A stretch of DNA of 64,000 nucleotides from positions 62,001 through 126,000 of the forward strand of contig NZ_AQXB01000006.1 of NCBI RefSeq assembly GCF_000375365.1, in the 5' to 3' direction. The DNA comes from Corynebacterium mastitidis DSM 44356 (GTDB lineage: Bacteria; Actinomycetota; Actinomycetes; Mycobacteriales; Mycobacteriaceae). The notes under the pieces were generated by a model. That model was given only the letters and a program-made list of their open reading frames with translations. It searched no databases and was not told where the DNA came from. A program made the translations under genes and the position numbers. Below are positions 1-8,816 of this stretch, piece after piece (position 1 is the stretch's first letter; every line of letters starts with the position of its first letter).

Positions 1-192
1 AAGGCCCAGGACGACGAGATCGTGGGTAAGACCAAGGTATCGGCGCTCCTGGAGGCGCTGCCGAAGGTGGGCAAGGTCAAGGCCAAGGAAATCATGGAGG
101 AGCTGGAGATCGCCCCCACCCGCCGCCTGCGCGGCCTGGGCGAGCGTCAGCGCCGCGCGCTGCTGGACCGCTTCGGCTACTCCGAGGACTAG
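1..192 (+). CDS. mihF: Integration host factor MihF, C-terminal part (cut by window edge)
   Basis: The first 63 codons of the window read in frame as the C-terminal part of the actinobacterial integration host factor, a small basic nucleoid-associated DNA-binding protein. Recognisable parts are the segment VSALLEALPKVGKVKAKEIM, followed by LEIAPTRRLRGLGERQRRALL, which ends in RFGYSED and a TAG stop. The N-terminal part lies outside the window. It is followed after 3 bases by gmk, the usual actinobacterial arrangement, so the two are probably co-transcribed. Confidence 0.93.
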   Translation, partial: KAQDDEIVGKTKVSALLEALPKVGKVKAKEIMEELEIAPTRRLRGLGERQRRALLDRFGYSED

Positions 193-195
193 CGC

Positions 196-768
196 ATGGC
201 TGGCGAGGACCCCCGGGGTCGGCTGGTGGTGCTGGCCGGCCCGTCTGCCGTGGGCAAGTCCACGGTGGTTCATCGCCTCCGCGGGAACGTCGAGGGCCTG
301 TACTTTAGCGTCTCCATGACAACGCGCAGCCCGCGTCCGGGCGAGGTGGACGGGGTGGATTACTTCTACGTCACCCCGGAGCAGTTTCAGGAGCGCATCG
401 ACAGGGGAGAGATGCTGGAGTGGGCCGAGATTCACGGCGGCCTCCAGCGCTCCGGAACGCCCGCGGCACCGGTGCGCCGCGCCCTGAACGAGGGGCGGCC
501 CGTGCTCGTCGAGGTGGACCTCGAGGGCGCCCGCAACGTCAAGGCCATGATGCCCGAGGCCGTCACCGTGTTCCTGGCCCCGCCGTCCTGGGAGGTGCTC
601 GTGGAGCGCCTCACCGGGCGGGGCACGGAGGCCCAGGACGTGATCGAGCGCCGCCTGTCCACCGCCCGCGAGGAGCTGGCCGCGATGGACGAGTTCGATC
701 GGGTGGTGGTCAACGACGATGTCGATACCGCCGTGGCCGCCATCGGTGGTATCCTGCGGGGCGAGTAG
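196..768 (+). CDS. gmk: Guanylate kinase
   Basis: This enzyme phosphorylates GMP to GDP with ATP in the cytoplasm (purine nucleotide pathway). The 190-residue product has the P-loop GPSAVGKS at residues 15-22, the GMP-binding stretch [17 protein letters not shown] just after, and the lid-region motif [10 protein letters not shown] near the C-terminus. Its length is normal for the family. The ATG lies 3 bases after the mihF stop, so translation is probably coupled, and rpoZ follows after a 26-base gap. Confidence 0.96.
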   Translation: MAGEDPRGRLVVLAGPSAVGKSTVVHRLRGNVEGLYFSVSMTTRSPRPGEVDGVDYFYVTPEQFQERIDRGEMLEWAEIHGGLQRSGTPAAPVRRALNEGRPVLVEVDLEGARNVKAMMPEAVTVFLAPPSWEVLVERLTGRGTEAQDVIERRLSTAREELAAMDEFDRVVVNDDVDTAVAAIGGILRGE

Positions 769-794
769 TAGCAAGTTTCTCTACCGAAGAATAG

Positions 795-1091
795 GTGCAA
801 GTGACAAACGTGAGTAACGAGACCGAGAAGAAGCAACCGGTGTTCGATCCGCCGGTGGGCATTACCGACCCGCCGATCGACCGCCTCTTGGAAAAGGTCT
901 CCTCCAAGTACGCCCTGGTGATCTTTGCCGCCAAGCGCGCGCGCCAGATTAACAGCTACTACCAGCAGGCCGACGAGGGCGTGTTCGAGTTCATCGGGCC
1001 GCTCGTAACCCCGGAGGCCGGGGAGAAGCCGCTGTCCATCGCCCTGCGCGAGATCGACGGCGACCTCCTCGAGCACGAGGAAGGCCGCTAA
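795..1091 (+). CDS. rpoZ: RNA polymerase omega subunit
   Basis: Small RNA polymerase subunit (98 residues from the first GTG) that helps the beta' subunit fold and assemble. The family core is clear: [34 protein letters not shown], quoted here only as a region at about residues 23-56, followed by FEFIGPLV and the C-terminal IALREI segment. Three in-frame GTG codons (795, 801, 810) can serve as start. None has a strong Shine-Dalgarno, so the exact N-terminus is uncertain. Neighbours gmk and coaBC fit the actinobacterial order. Confidence 0.93.
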   Translation: MQVTNVSNETEKKQPVFDPPVGITDPPIDRLLEKVSSKYALVIFAAKRARQINSYYQQADEGVFEFIGPLVTPEAGEKPLSIALREIDGDLLEHEEGR

Positions 1092-1116
1092 CCGCCCCGG
1101 CAGGGGTATTGCACGA

Positions 1117-1147
1117 GGCCGCCGCCCGCCCGGGTGGCGGCCTTTAT
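1117..1147 (+). terminator. Stem-loop with short T run between rpoZ and coaBC
   Basis: GGCCGCC (1117-1123) pairs perfectly with GGCGGCC (1136-1142), with a nested CCC/GGG pairing inside, and TTTAT follows at once. This looks like an intrinsic terminator or attenuator ending the mihF-gmk-rpoZ unit. The T run is short, so some read-through into coaBC is likely. Confidence 0.65.
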
Positions 1148-1170
1148 CGCGGGAAAGGACGCAGCAACGC

Positions 1171-2418
1171 ATGAGGATCATCGTGGGGGTGGCGGGTGGC
1201 ATTGCCGCCTACAAGGCCTGCCACCTGGTGCGCAACTTCAAGGAGACCGGGGACGAGGTGCGGGTGATCCCCACCCCCAGCGCGCTGAACTTCGTGGGCG
1301 CGGCCACCTTCGAGGCGCTGTCCGGCAATCCCGTGAGCACCTCCGTGTTCGAGGGCGTGGACGAGGTGCAGCACGTGCGCCTGGGGCAGGAGGCGGACGC
1401 GATCGTCATCGCCCCGGCCACCGCGGACCTGCTGGCCCGGCTGGCCGGGGGCCGGGCGGACGACCTGCTCAGCGCCACCGTGCTGGTGGCCACCTGCCCG
1501 GTGATCCTCTCCCCGGCCATGCACACGGAGATGTGGCTCAACCCCGCCACGCAGGCCAACGTGGAGCTGCTGCGCTCCCGGGGCATGACGGTGCTGGAGC
1601 CCGCCTCCGGGCGGCTCACGGGCGTGGATAGCGGCCCGGGGAGGCTCCCGGAGCCGGAGCAGATCGCGGACCTGGCGCGCATGGTCGTTGCCGGGGGAGC
1701 GCTGCCCCGGGACATGGTGGGCCGCAGCCTGCTGGTCACCGCCGGGGGCACGCAGGAGAACCTGGACCCGGTGCGCTACCTGGGCAACCGCTCCTCGGGG
1801 AGGCAGGGCTTTGCCCTGGCCGAGGTGGCCGCCCAGCGCGGCGCGCGGGTGCGCCTGATCGCCGGGGCCACCGACGCGCTCCCGGCCCCCGCCGGGGTGC
1901 GGGTGGAGCGGGTGACCTCCACGGCGGAGATGGCCGAGGCGGTGGAGCGGCACCGCGCGGAGGCGGACGCCATCGTGATGGCGGCGGCCGTCTCGGACTT
2001 CCGCCCCGCGCGCGCCGCGGAGTCCAAGCTGAAGAAGGGCAGGGACGAGGGCTCCCTGGCCGCCGTGCCCCTGGTGGAAAACCCGGACATCCTGCGCGCC
2101 ACCGTCCTGGCTCGCGAGCGCGGTGAGGTGCCCTATGGGACCGTCATCGCGGGCTTCGCGGCGGAGACGGGCGATGCCGAGCGCTCCGCCCTGGAGCACG
2201 GCCTGGCCAAGCTCGAGCGCAAGGGCTGCGACCTCCTCATGTGCAACGAGGTGGGCGTGGGAAAGGTGTTCGGGGAGCGCCGCAACCGGGGGTGGCTGTT
2301 GCGGGCGCGCCCGGGCGAGAGCGCCGCGGTGGAGGAGGTTGCCGACGCCAGCAAGCACGAGGTGGCCCGCGCCTACCTCGACGCCCTCGGGGCGGTGGCC
2401 CGCCCGTTGCGACAATAG
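1171..2418 (+). CDS. coaBC: Bifunctional phosphopantothenoylcysteine decarboxylase/phosphopantothenate-cysteine ligase
   Basis: Two consecutive steps of coenzyme A synthesis. The N-terminal half is the FMN-dependent CoaC decarboxylase: VGVAGGIAAYKA at the start, a likely catalytic His in VQHVRLGQEAD (residue 68), and SPAMHTEMW around residue 118. The C-terminal half, from about residue 185, is CoaB with VTAGGTQENLDPVRYLGNRSSG, AAAVSDFRP and the lysine-rich SKLKKGRDEG that binds the nucleotide. The 415-residue length is typical. Its TAG stop (2416-2418) is also the first three bases of the McbR-type operator of metK. Confidence 0.96.
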   Translation: MRIIVGVAGGIAAYKACHLVRNFKETGDEVRVIPTPSALNFVGAATFEALSGNPVSTSVFEGVDEVQHVRLGQEADAIVIAPATADLLARLAGGRADDLLSATVLVATCPVILSPAMHTEMWLNPATQANVELLRSRGMTVLEPASGRLTGVDSGPGRLPEPEQIADLARMVVAGGALPRDMVGRSLLVTAGGTQENLDPVRYLGNRSSGRQGFALAEVAAQRGARVRLIAGATDALPAPAGVRVERVTSTAEMAEAVERHRAEADAIVMAAAVSDFRPARAAESKLKKGRDEGSLAAVPLVENPDILRATVLARERGEVPYGTVIAGFAAETGDAERSALEHGLAKLERKGCDLLMCNEVGVGKVFGERRNRGWLLRARPGESAAVEEVADASKHEVARAYLDALGAVARPLRQ

Positions 2419-2435
2419 ACCGCTTGGTCTATCCT
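2407..2435 (+). promoter_or_regulatory. metK promoter
   Basis: A -35-like TTGCGA (2407-2412), a 17-base spacer and a -10 TATCCT (2430-2435) form a good promoter for metK. The -35 lies inside the last codons of coaBC. The spacer is almost entirely occupied by the TAGAC-N6-GTCTA operator, an arrangement expected for repression by occlusion of RNA polymerase. Confidence 0.6.
2416..2431 (+). promoter_or_regulatory. McbR-type operator upstream of metK
   Basis: The sequence TAGAC-CGCTTG-GTCTA is a perfect match to TAGAC-N6-GTCTA, the published binding motif of the TetR-family methionine/cysteine regulator McbR of C. glutamicum, whose known targets include metK. The site is in the -35/-10 spacer of the metK promoter. 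The mcbR gene is not in this window, so regulation by McbR is an inference from the motif and the target gene. Confidence 0.82.
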
Positions 2436-2474
2436 GAGTGATTAGTTGAGCGACGAGTAAGTAAAGGAAGAATC

Positions 2475-3698
2475 GTGGCACCATCCCCGCGCTCCGTGCG
2501 GCTTTTTACCAGCGAGTCCGTGACCGAGGGGCATCCCGATAAGATCTGCGATGCCGTCTCGGACACGATCTTGGACGCGATCCTGACCGAGGACGCCCAC
2601 GCCCACGTCGCGGTGGAAACCCTGGTGACCACCGGGCAGGTGCACGTGGTGGGGGAGGTGCGCACCACCGGCTACGTGGACATCCCCAGCCTGGTGCGCA
2701 GCACCCTGGTGCGGATCGGATTCACCTCCTCCGACGTGGGCTTCGACGGCACCACCTGCGGGGTGAACATCGCCATCGGGGAGCAGTCCGCCGAGATCGG
2801 GCACGGGGTGGACACCTCCCAGGAGATGCGCTCCGGCGGGCACTACGAGGACGACGACCAGGCCGGGGCCGGGGACCAGGGCCTGATGTTCGGCTACGCC
2901 ACCAACGAGACCGCGGAGTACATGCCCCTGCCCATCGCCGTGGCGCACCGGCTCTCCCGACGGCTGTCCCAGGTGCGCAAGGAGGCCATCGTCCCGCACC
3001 TGCGCCCGGACGGCAAGACCCAGGTGACCTTCGCCTACGACGAGGACGGCCGCCCGCTGTACCTGGACACCGTGGTGATCTCCACGCAGCACGACCCCGA
3101 GGTGGACTCCGCCTGGCTGGAAAAGCAGCTACGCCCGCACGTGCTGGACTGGGTGATCCAGGACGCCGGGCTGGGCAACTTCCTCACCGAGGATCTCACC
3201 CTGCTGATTAACCCCTCGGGCTCGTTTACCCTGGGCGGCCCGATGGGCGACGCCGGGCTGACCGGGCGCAAGATCATCGTGGACACCTACGGCGGCATGG
3301 CCCGCCACGGCGGCGGCGCCTTCTCCGGCAAGGACCCCAGCAAGGTGGACCGCTCCGGGGCCTACGCCATGCGCTGGGTGGCCAAGAACATCGTGGCGGC
3401 GGGCCTGGCGGACCGCGCCGAGGTGCAGGTGGCCTACGCCATCGGGCGGGCCACCCCCGTGGGGCTGTACGTGGAGACCTTCGGCACCGCCAAGGAGGGG
3501 CTGAGCGACGTGGACATCCAGCGCGCGGTCAGCGAGGTCTTTGACCTGCGCCCCGCCGCCATCATCCGCGAGCTGGACCTGCTGCGGCCCATCTACGCCC
3601 CCACCGCCGCCTACGGGCACTTCGGCCGCACGGACGTGGAGCTGCCCTGGGAGAGCACGCAGCGGGCGGCCACGCTGCGGGCGGCCGCGGGGTTGTAA
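2475..3698 (+). CDS. metK: S-adenosylmethionine synthetase
   Basis: Makes S-adenosylmethionine from methionine and ATP. The 407-residue product shows the family signatures: GHPDKICD near the N-terminus (ATP binding), [21 protein letters not shown] in the middle, and the glycine-rich [19 protein letters not shown]. The GTG start at 2475 follows AAAGGAAG at a good distance. It has its own promoter with a McbR-type operator, which fits control by methionine or SAM status. The stop codon overlaps the -10 element of priA. Confidence 0.97.
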   Translation: MAPSPRSVRLFTSESVTEGHPDKICDAVSDTILDAILTEDAHAHVAVETLVTTGQVHVVGEVRTTGYVDIPSLVRSTLVRIGFTSSDVGFDGTTCGVNIAIGEQSAEIGHGVDTSQEMRSGGHYEDDDQAGAGDQGLMFGYATNETAEYMPLPIAVAHRLSRRLSQVRKEAIVPHLRPDGKTQVTFAYDEDGRPLYLDTVVISTQHDPEVDSAWLEKQLRPHVLDWVIQDAGLGNFLTEDLTLLINPSGSFTLGGPMGDAGLTGRKIIVDTYGGMARHGGGAFSGKDPSKVDRSGAYAMRWVAKNIVAAGLADRAEVQVAYAIGRATPVGLYVETFGTAKEGLSDVDIQRAVSEVFDLRPAAIIRELDLLRPIYAPTAAYGHFGRTDVELPWESTQRAATLRAAAGL

Positions 3699-3701
3699 AA
3701 T
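3696..3701 (+). promoter_or_regulatory. -10 element for leaderless priA
   Basis: TAAAAT ends 8 bases before the priA ATG and no Shine-Dalgarno is present, which suggests transcription starting at or next to the start codon. The first three bases are the metK stop codon. Confidence 0.45.
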
Positions 3702-3709
3702 CGGCCAGC

Positions 3710-5740
3710 ATGGCCACCTCCCCCCGCGTTCCCGCAGCCGAGCGGCCGGTGGCGCGGGTGCTGCCGCTGCTGGGCCTGGCGCACCTGGATCGCCTCTTTG
3801 ACTACCAGGTCTCCCAGGAGCAGTCCGAACAGGCCCGGCCGGGCGTGCGCGTGCGCATCCGCTTCGCGGGCAGGCTGGTGGACGCCATGCTCGTCGAGCG
3901 CGCGGAGGCCACGGAGCACCCGGGGCAACTGCGCTATCTGGAGCGGGTGATCTCCCCCGAGGTGGTGTACCCGGAGCGCACCCGCCGCCTGGTGGACGCC
4001 CTGTGCGCCCGGTACGCGGGGACCCGCTCCGACCTCATCCGCGCGGCGGTGCCCGCCCGGCACGCGAGCGCGGAGGCGGCGGACACCGAGACCCCCTGGG
4101 AGGAGCTGGGGCAGGCCGGGGAGCCGGACCTCTCCCCGTGGTCCGGGTACCAGCACGGGGAGTCCTTCGTGGACGCCGTGCTGGATCGGCGGCGCGCCCG
4201 GGTGGCCTGGCAGATTGCCCCCGGGGACGATTGGGCGGCGGCCCTGGCGGCCCTGGCCGCCAAGGTGGCGCTCGGCGGGGGCGGGGTGCTCGTGGTGGCC
4301 CCGGATCAGGGCGACGTGGACGCCCTGGAGGCGGCCCTGCGCGCGCACGTGGGCGCCAAGCAGATCACCGTGCTCGGGGCGGCGCTGGGCCCGCAGGCGC
4401 GGTACCGGCGCTTCCTTTCCATCCTGCACGGCCAGGGGCGCATCGTCATCGGCACCCGCTCGGCGGCGTTCGCCCCGGTGGCCCGCCTGGAGCTGGCGGT
4501 GGTGCTCTTCGACGGCGACGAGAACCACGTGGACCCCCGCGCCCCCTACGCCCATTCCCGTGAGGTGCTCACCACGCGGGCCTCGGCGGAGCAGGCCTCC
4601 CTCATCATCGCCGGGCACGCCCGCACCGCCGAGGCGCAGCTCCTCGTGGAGTCCGGGTGGGCGCACGACCTGGTGGCCAGCCGGGACGCCCTGCGCGCCC
4701 GGATGCCGCGCATCCAGGCCGTGGGGGACTCGGACTTCGAGCTGGCCAAGGACCCCCTGGCCCGCGCCGCCCGCATCCCGGCCGTGGCCTTCCAGGCGCT
4801 GCGCGGGGGGCTTGACGCGGGTCGCCCCGTGCTCGTGCATACCCCCCGCAAGGGATACATCCCCACCCTGGCCTGCGGCTCCTGCCGCGCGCCGGCGCGC
4901 TGTCGGCACTGCAACGGCCCCCTGGGGCTGCCCCGGGAGGAGTCCCGGGAGGCGGCGGTGCCCACCTGCCGCTGGTGCGGGCGTCCCGATACCCGCCACC
5001 GCTGCGCCCAGTGCGGCGCCACCGCGCTGCGGGCCGTGGTGCTCGGCAACCAGCGCACCGCCGAGGAGCTGGGCCGGGCCTTCCCCTCGGTCCGGGTGAT
5101 CGCCTCGGGGGGCAACCACCAGCACCGGGAGATCCCCGACGCCCCCGCGCTCGTGGTGGCCACCCCCGGGGCGGAGCCACGGATCGCGGGCGGCGGGCGC
5201 TACGGGGCCGCCGTGCTGCTGGACACCTGGGCGCTGTTGGGTCGCCAGGACCTGCGCGCGGAGGAGGACGCCCTGGCCAAGTGGGCCGCCGTGGCCACGC
5301 TGGTGGAGCCGCATCGCCGCGGCGGGCGCGTGATCGTGGCGGCCGATCCCGGCCTGCCGGTGGTGCAGCACCTCATCCGCTGGGACATGCCCACCGCGGC
5401 CGCGCGGGAGCTGGAGCAGCGCCGGGAGGTGCGCTTTCCCCCCGCCGTGCACATGGCCGCCATCGACGGCGCGGCGGCGGCCGTGGATAGCGTGCTCAGG
5501 GAGGCCCGCCTGCCGGAGCACGCCGACGTCCTCGGGCCCGTGGACCTGCCCCCGGGGGAGCACCTGCCGGGGGAGTATGACGAGCGGCGCTTCGGCCCCG
5601 CGCAGCGCGTCCTGGTGCGCACCCCGCTCGGCCCGCGCGGGGAGCTGGGCGCGGCCCTCAAGGCGGCCATGATCGCCCGGATCGCGCGGCGCGAGGATCT
5701 GCCGCTGCGGATCCGGGTGGATCCGGTGCACGTGGGCTAA
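3710..5740 (+). CDS. priA: PriA-like primosomal protein with degenerate helicase motifs
   Basis: Homologue of replication restart protein PriA (676 residues). The eight zinc-binding cysteines are kept as four pairs, CGSC, CRHC, CRWC and CAQC, in the middle of the protein, and the N-terminal 3'-DNA-binding domain (ARVLPLLGLAHLDRLFDYQV) is present. The ATPase motifs are not intact: the Walker A position reads QIAPGDDWAAA without GKT, and the DEEH box is DGDENHVD. This is a known feature of actinobacterial PriA, annotated as 'probable' PriA without demonstrated helicase activity. It lies in the conserved metK-priA-def-fmt order. Confidence 0.9.
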   Translation: MATSPRVPAAERPVARVLPLLGLAHLDRLFDYQVSQEQSEQARPGVRVRIRFAGRLVDAMLVERAEATEHPGQLRYLERVISPEVVYPERTRRLVDALCARYAGTRSDLIRAAVPARHASAEAADTETPWEELGQAGEPDLSPWSGYQHGESFVDAVLDRRRARVAWQIAPGDDWAAALAALAAKVALGGGGVLVVAPDQGDVDALEAALRAHVGAKQITVLGAALGPQARYRRFLSILHGQGRIVIGTRSAAFAPVARLELAVVLFDGDENHVDPRAPYAHSREVLTTRASAEQASLIIAGHARTAEAQLLVESGWAHDLVASRDALRARMPRIQAVGDSDFELAKDPLARAARIPAVAFQALRGGLDAGRPVLVHTPRKGYIPTLACGSCRAPARCRHCNGPLGLPREESREAAVPTCRWCGRPDTRHRCAQCGATALRAVVLGNQRTAEELGRAFPSVRVIASGGNHQHREIPDAPALVVATPGAEPRIAGGGRYGAAVLLDTWALLGRQDLRAEEDALAKWAAVATLVEPHRRGGRVIVAADPGLPVVQHLIRWDMPTAAARELEQRREVRFPPAVHMAAIDGAAAAVDSVLREARLPEHADVLGPVDLPPGEHLPGEYDERRFGPAQRVLVRTPLGPRGELGAALKAAMIARIARREDLPLRIRVDPVHVG

Positions 5741-5745
5741 GGCGA

Positions 5746-5751
5746 TACAAT
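5746..5751 (+). promoter_or_regulatory. -10 element for leaderless def
   Basis: TACAAT ends 8 bases before the def ATG at 5760. There is no Shine-Dalgarno in the 19-base gap after priA, so a leaderless def transcript is likely. Confidence 0.5.
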
Positions 5752-5759
5752 GGTGCACC

Positions 5760-6272
5760 ATGACTGTTTTGCCCATCCGCCTGTTTGGCGATCCGGTGCT
5801 TACCACCCGTGCCAGCGAGGTCACGGAGTTCAACGCCGCGCTGCGCACCCTCGTGGCGGACATGACGGAGACGATGGCGGACGCCGGGGGCGTGGGTCTT
5901 GCCGCGAACCAGGTGGGCGTGCTGCGTCGCGTCTTTGTGTTCGACTGCGCGCACGTCCCCGGCGGGCTCAAAGGCCACGTGATCAACCCCGTGTGGGAGC
6001 CGCTGGGCGAGGAGAAGGAGGAGGGCACCGAAGGGTGCCTGTCCATCCCGGAGATCTCCCTGTCCATCCCCCGGTACCGCAGCGTGCGCCTGCGCGGGCT
6101 GGACGTGGAGGGAAAGCCCGTGGCGATCTCCGCCTCCGGGCTGCTGGCCCGCTGCATTCAGCACGAGACGGATCACCTCGACGGCGTGCTCTACCTCAAG
6201 AGGGCGAGCGCGGCGGACCGCAAGGAGGCCATGGCACAGATACGCACGTCCGCATGGTTCGGGGCCCAGTAG
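5760..6272 (+). CDS. def: Peptide deformylase
   Basis: Metalloenzyme that removes the N-formyl group from new proteins. All three family motifs are present in the 170-residue product: GVGLAANQ (GxGLAAxQ), EGCLSIP with the metal-binding Cys, and QHETDHLDG (HExDH) with the two metal-binding His and the catalytic Glu. It precedes fmt, which adds the formyl group to initiator tRNA, so the two genes handle opposite ends of the same cycle. A -10 element 8 bases upstream of the ATG suggests a leaderless mRNA. Confidence 0.96.
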   Translation: MTVLPIRLFGDPVLTTRASEVTEFNAALRTLVADMTETMADAGGVGLAANQVGVLRRVFVFDCAHVPGGLKGHVINPVWEPLGEEKEEGTEGCLSIPEISLSIPRYRSVRLRGLDVEGKPVAISASGLLARCIQHETDHLDGVLYLKRASAADRKEAMAQIRTSAWFGAQ

Positions 6273-6297
6273 CCCGCACGAGGAGGAATATCAGCAC

Positions 6298-7242
6298 ATG
6301 AAGATCGTTTTCGCCGGAACCCCCGAGCCCGCGGTGGTGGCCCTCCAGGCGCTCATCGAGTCCCGCCACGAGGTGCTGGCGGTCATCACCCGGCCGGACG
6401 CCCCCCGGGGGCGCGGCCGCAGCTTGCGCCCCTCGCCGGTCAAGGAGCTGGCCGCCCGCCACGGCATCGAGGTGCTTACCCCCGCCACCCTCGCGGCGGA
6501 CACCCCGGACGGGCGGGAGCTGCGCCGCCGCCTGCGCGAGCTGGCCCCGCAGGCCATCCCAGTGGTGGCCTACGGCAACCTCATCACCCCGGACCTGCTC
6601 GACGCAGCGCCCCACGGGTGGGTCAACCTCCACTTCTCCCTGCTGCCCGCGTGGCGCGGCGCGGCTCCCGTGCAGGCGGCCATCCGGGCGGGGGACAGGG
6701 TCACCGGGGCCACCACCTTCCGCATCGACGAGGGTCTGGACACCGGCGGCGTCCTGGCCAGCCGCAACGAGGAGATCCGCGCGCACGATACCGCGGACGA
6801 CCTGCTCACCCGCCTGGCCTACCGGGGGGCCGAGCTGCTGGTGGACACGATGACGGGCCTGGAATCCGGGGCCCTGCGCCCCGTCCCGCAGGAGGGCGAG
6901 GCCAGCTACGCCCCCAAGATCGCCACCGGGGACGCCCGCGTGGACTGGGCGGCCCCCGCCGAGCGGATCGCCCGCGCCATCCGGGCCTACACCCCCGCAC
7001 CCGGCGCCTGGACCACGCTGGGCGACCAGCGCTACAAGCTGGCCCCGGTGGAGATCCCCCTGGACAGCGCGGTGCGCGGCCTGGGGCCGGGACGCGTCGC
7101 GGCCTCGAAGAAGGAGGTGCTGGTGGGCACCGGGACCCAGCCGGTGCGGCTGACCCGCCTCCAGCCGCCGGGAAAGAAGATGATGGACGCCGCCGATTGG
7201 GCGCGGGGCACCCGGCTTGAGGAAGGGGAGTGTTTCCTGTGA
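6298..7242 (+). CDS. fmt: Methionyl-tRNA formyltransferase
   Basis: Formylates Met-tRNA(fMet) using 10-formyl-tetrahydrofolate. The 314-residue protein starts with the Rossmann-like MKIVFAGTPEPAVVALQAL. It has the formyltransferase core HFSLLPAWRGAAPVQ and TTFRIDEGLDTGGVL, then the C-terminal OB-like tRNA-binding domain (IRAYTPAPGAWTTL). A clear Shine-Dalgarno (AGGAGG) precedes the ATG. Its TGA stop overlaps the likely GTG start of rsmB. Confidence 0.96.
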   Translation: MKIVFAGTPEPAVVALQALIESRHEVLAVITRPDAPRGRGRSLRPSPVKELAARHGIEVLTPATLAADTPDGRELRRRLRELAPQAIPVVAYGNLITPDLLDAAPHGWVNLHFSLLPAWRGAAPVQAAIRAGDRVTGATTFRIDEGLDTGGVLASRNEEIRAHDTADDLLTRLAYRGAELLVDTMTGLESGALRPVPQEGEASYAPKIATGDARVDWAAPAERIARAIRAYTPAPGAWTTLGDQRYKLAPVEIPLDSAVRGLGPGRVAASKKEVLVGTGTQPVRLTRLQPPGKKMMDAADWARGTRLEEGECFL

Positions 7243-8777
7243 GCACGCGATCCGGCGGTTTCCGTTCCCGCTCCAAGGCGGCACAGTCCGGGCAGGCCGG
7301 GCCTTCCGAGCAATCCGGGCGGTCCGGGCGGTCCGCCTCCCCCGCCCCCAGGGCCGGGTCCCGGGGCAGGGGGGCTTCCCGGGATAAGGGGGCCCGCCCG
7401 CGCCGAGCCACCCCGCGCCCCGCGCGCTCCCGGGTGGACGCCCCCCGCCGCGTGGCCTACGAGGTGCTCGCGGCGGTGCGCTCCCAGGGCGCCTACGCCA
7501 ACCTCGCGCTGCCCGCCGCGCTGCGCGAGCGCAAGATCAAGGGGCGCGACGCCGCCTTTGCCACCGAGATCACCTACGGCACGCTGCGCATGCAGGGCGT
7601 GCTGGACGCGGTGCTCGCCCACTGCTCCTCCCGCCCCTTGGGGGAGGTGGCCCCGGAGGTGCTCGACGCCCTGTGCCTGGGCGCCTACCAGGTGCTCTAC
7701 ACCAGGGTGGAGCCGCACGCCGCGGTGGACACCAGCGTGGAGCTGGTGGCGGAGGCGGGCCAGGAGCGGGCCAAGGGCTTTGCCAACGCCATCCTGCGCG
7801 CCGTGGCACGCACCCCCGCGCCGGAGTGGGTGGAGCGGCTCAGCCCCCGCGACCCCCTCGCCGGGGCGGCCTTCCGCCACGCCCATCCCGAGTGGATCGC
7901 GCGCTCCTTTGCCGCCGCGCTGGGGGCGGACGCGGCAGGTGCGGCGGGCTTGGGGGAGCTGGAGCGGGCCCTGGAAGCGGACTCCCTGCGCCCCACGGTG
8001 CACCTCGTGGCCCGGCCCGGGGAGATCAGCGCGGAGGAGCTGGCCCTAGTGGTCGGCGGCGAGGAGGGGCGCTACAGCCCGTACGCCGTGTACCTCGAAT
8101 CCGGCTCCCCCTCGGAGCTGGAGCCCGTGCGCCAGGGCCTCGCGGCGGTGCAGGACGAGGGCAGCCAGCTCATCGCACGGGCGGTGGCCACCGCCCCGGT
8201 GCTGGGCGAGGACTCCGGCCGGTGGCTGGACCTGTGCGCCGGGCCCGGGGGCAAGGCCGCGCTCCTGGGGGCGCTGGCCCGGATCGACCGGGCGCGGGTG
8301 GACGCAGTGGAACCCGCCGCGCACCGCGCCGAGCTGGTCCGCAAGGCCGTGCGCGGGCTGCCGGTGACGGTGCACGTAGCCGACGGCCGCCGCAGCGGGC
8401 TGACCCCCGGCTACGACCGCGTGCTGGTGGACGCCCCCTGCTCGGGGCTCGGCGCCCTGCGGCGGCGCCCCGAGGCCCGCTGGCGCAAGCAGGAGACCGA
8501 CATCGAGGAGCTGCGCGCGCTCCAGTACGAGCTGCTCGGCGCCGCGCTGGACCTGGTCCGGCCCGGCGGCGTGGTGGTGTACTCCACCTGCTCCCCGGAC
8601 CTGCGGGAGACCCGCGAGATCGTGGAGCGGGCCGTGGCGGAGCGGGGCGCCGAGGAGCTGCCCGCGCGCGACCTGGTTCCCGGCATGGACCGGGTGGGGG
8701 ATGCCCCCTCGGTGCAGATGTGGCCGCACCGCCACGGCACGGACGCGATGTTCTTCGCGGCGCTGCGCAGGGCGTAG
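7239..8777 (+). CDS. rsmB: 16S rRNA (cytosine-5)-methyltransferase RsmB/Fmu
   Basis: SAM-dependent m5C methyltransferase acting on 16S rRNA. An arginine/serine/proline-rich N-terminal tail of about 70 residues precedes a NusB-like RNA-binding domain (APRRVAYEVLAAVRSQGAYAN onward). The catalytic domain follows, with SAM motif LCAGPGGKAALL, motif IV DAPCSGLGALRRRPE and motif VI YSTCSPDLRETREIV, including both catalytic cysteines. I chose GTG 7239 because it overlaps the fmt stop (GTGA) and lies behind GGAAGGGGAG. An in-frame GTG at 7230 is the alternative. Confidence 0.93.
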   Translation: MSTRSGGFRSRSKAAQSGQAGPSEQSGRSGRSASPAPRAGSRGRGASRDKGARPRRATPRPARSRVDAPRRVAYEVLAAVRSQGAYANLALPAALRERKIKGRDAAFATEITYGTLRMQGVLDAVLAHCSSRPLGEVAPEVLDALCLGAYQVLYTRVEPHAAVDTSVELVAEAGQERAKGFANAILRAVARTPAPEWVERLSPRDPLAGAAFRHAHPEWIARSFAAALGADAAGAAGLGELERALEADSLRPTVHLVARPGEISAEELALVVGGEEGRYSPYAVYLESGSPSELEPVRQGLAAVQDEGSQLIARAVATAPVLGEDSGRWLDLCAGPGGKAALLGALARIDRARVDAVEPAAHRAELVRKAVRGLPVTVHVADGRRSGLTPGYDRVLVDAPCSGLGALRRRPEARWRKQETDIEELRALQYELLGAALDLVRPGGVVVYSTCSPDLRETREIVERAVAERGAEELPARDLVPGMDRVGDAPSVQMWPHRHGTDAMFFAALRRA

Positions 8778-8804
8778 GGTGTGCCGCCGGCCTAGCGGCC
8801 TGGC

Positions 8805-8810
8805 TACACT
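8805..8810 (+). promoter_or_regulatory. -10 element for leaderless rpe
   Basis: TACACT ends 6 bases before the rpe ATG. The 39-base gap after rsmB has no Shine-Dalgarno, so rpe and the riboflavin genes behind it may start from a leaderless promoter here. Confidence 0.5.
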
Positions 8811-8816
8811 GGTTTC

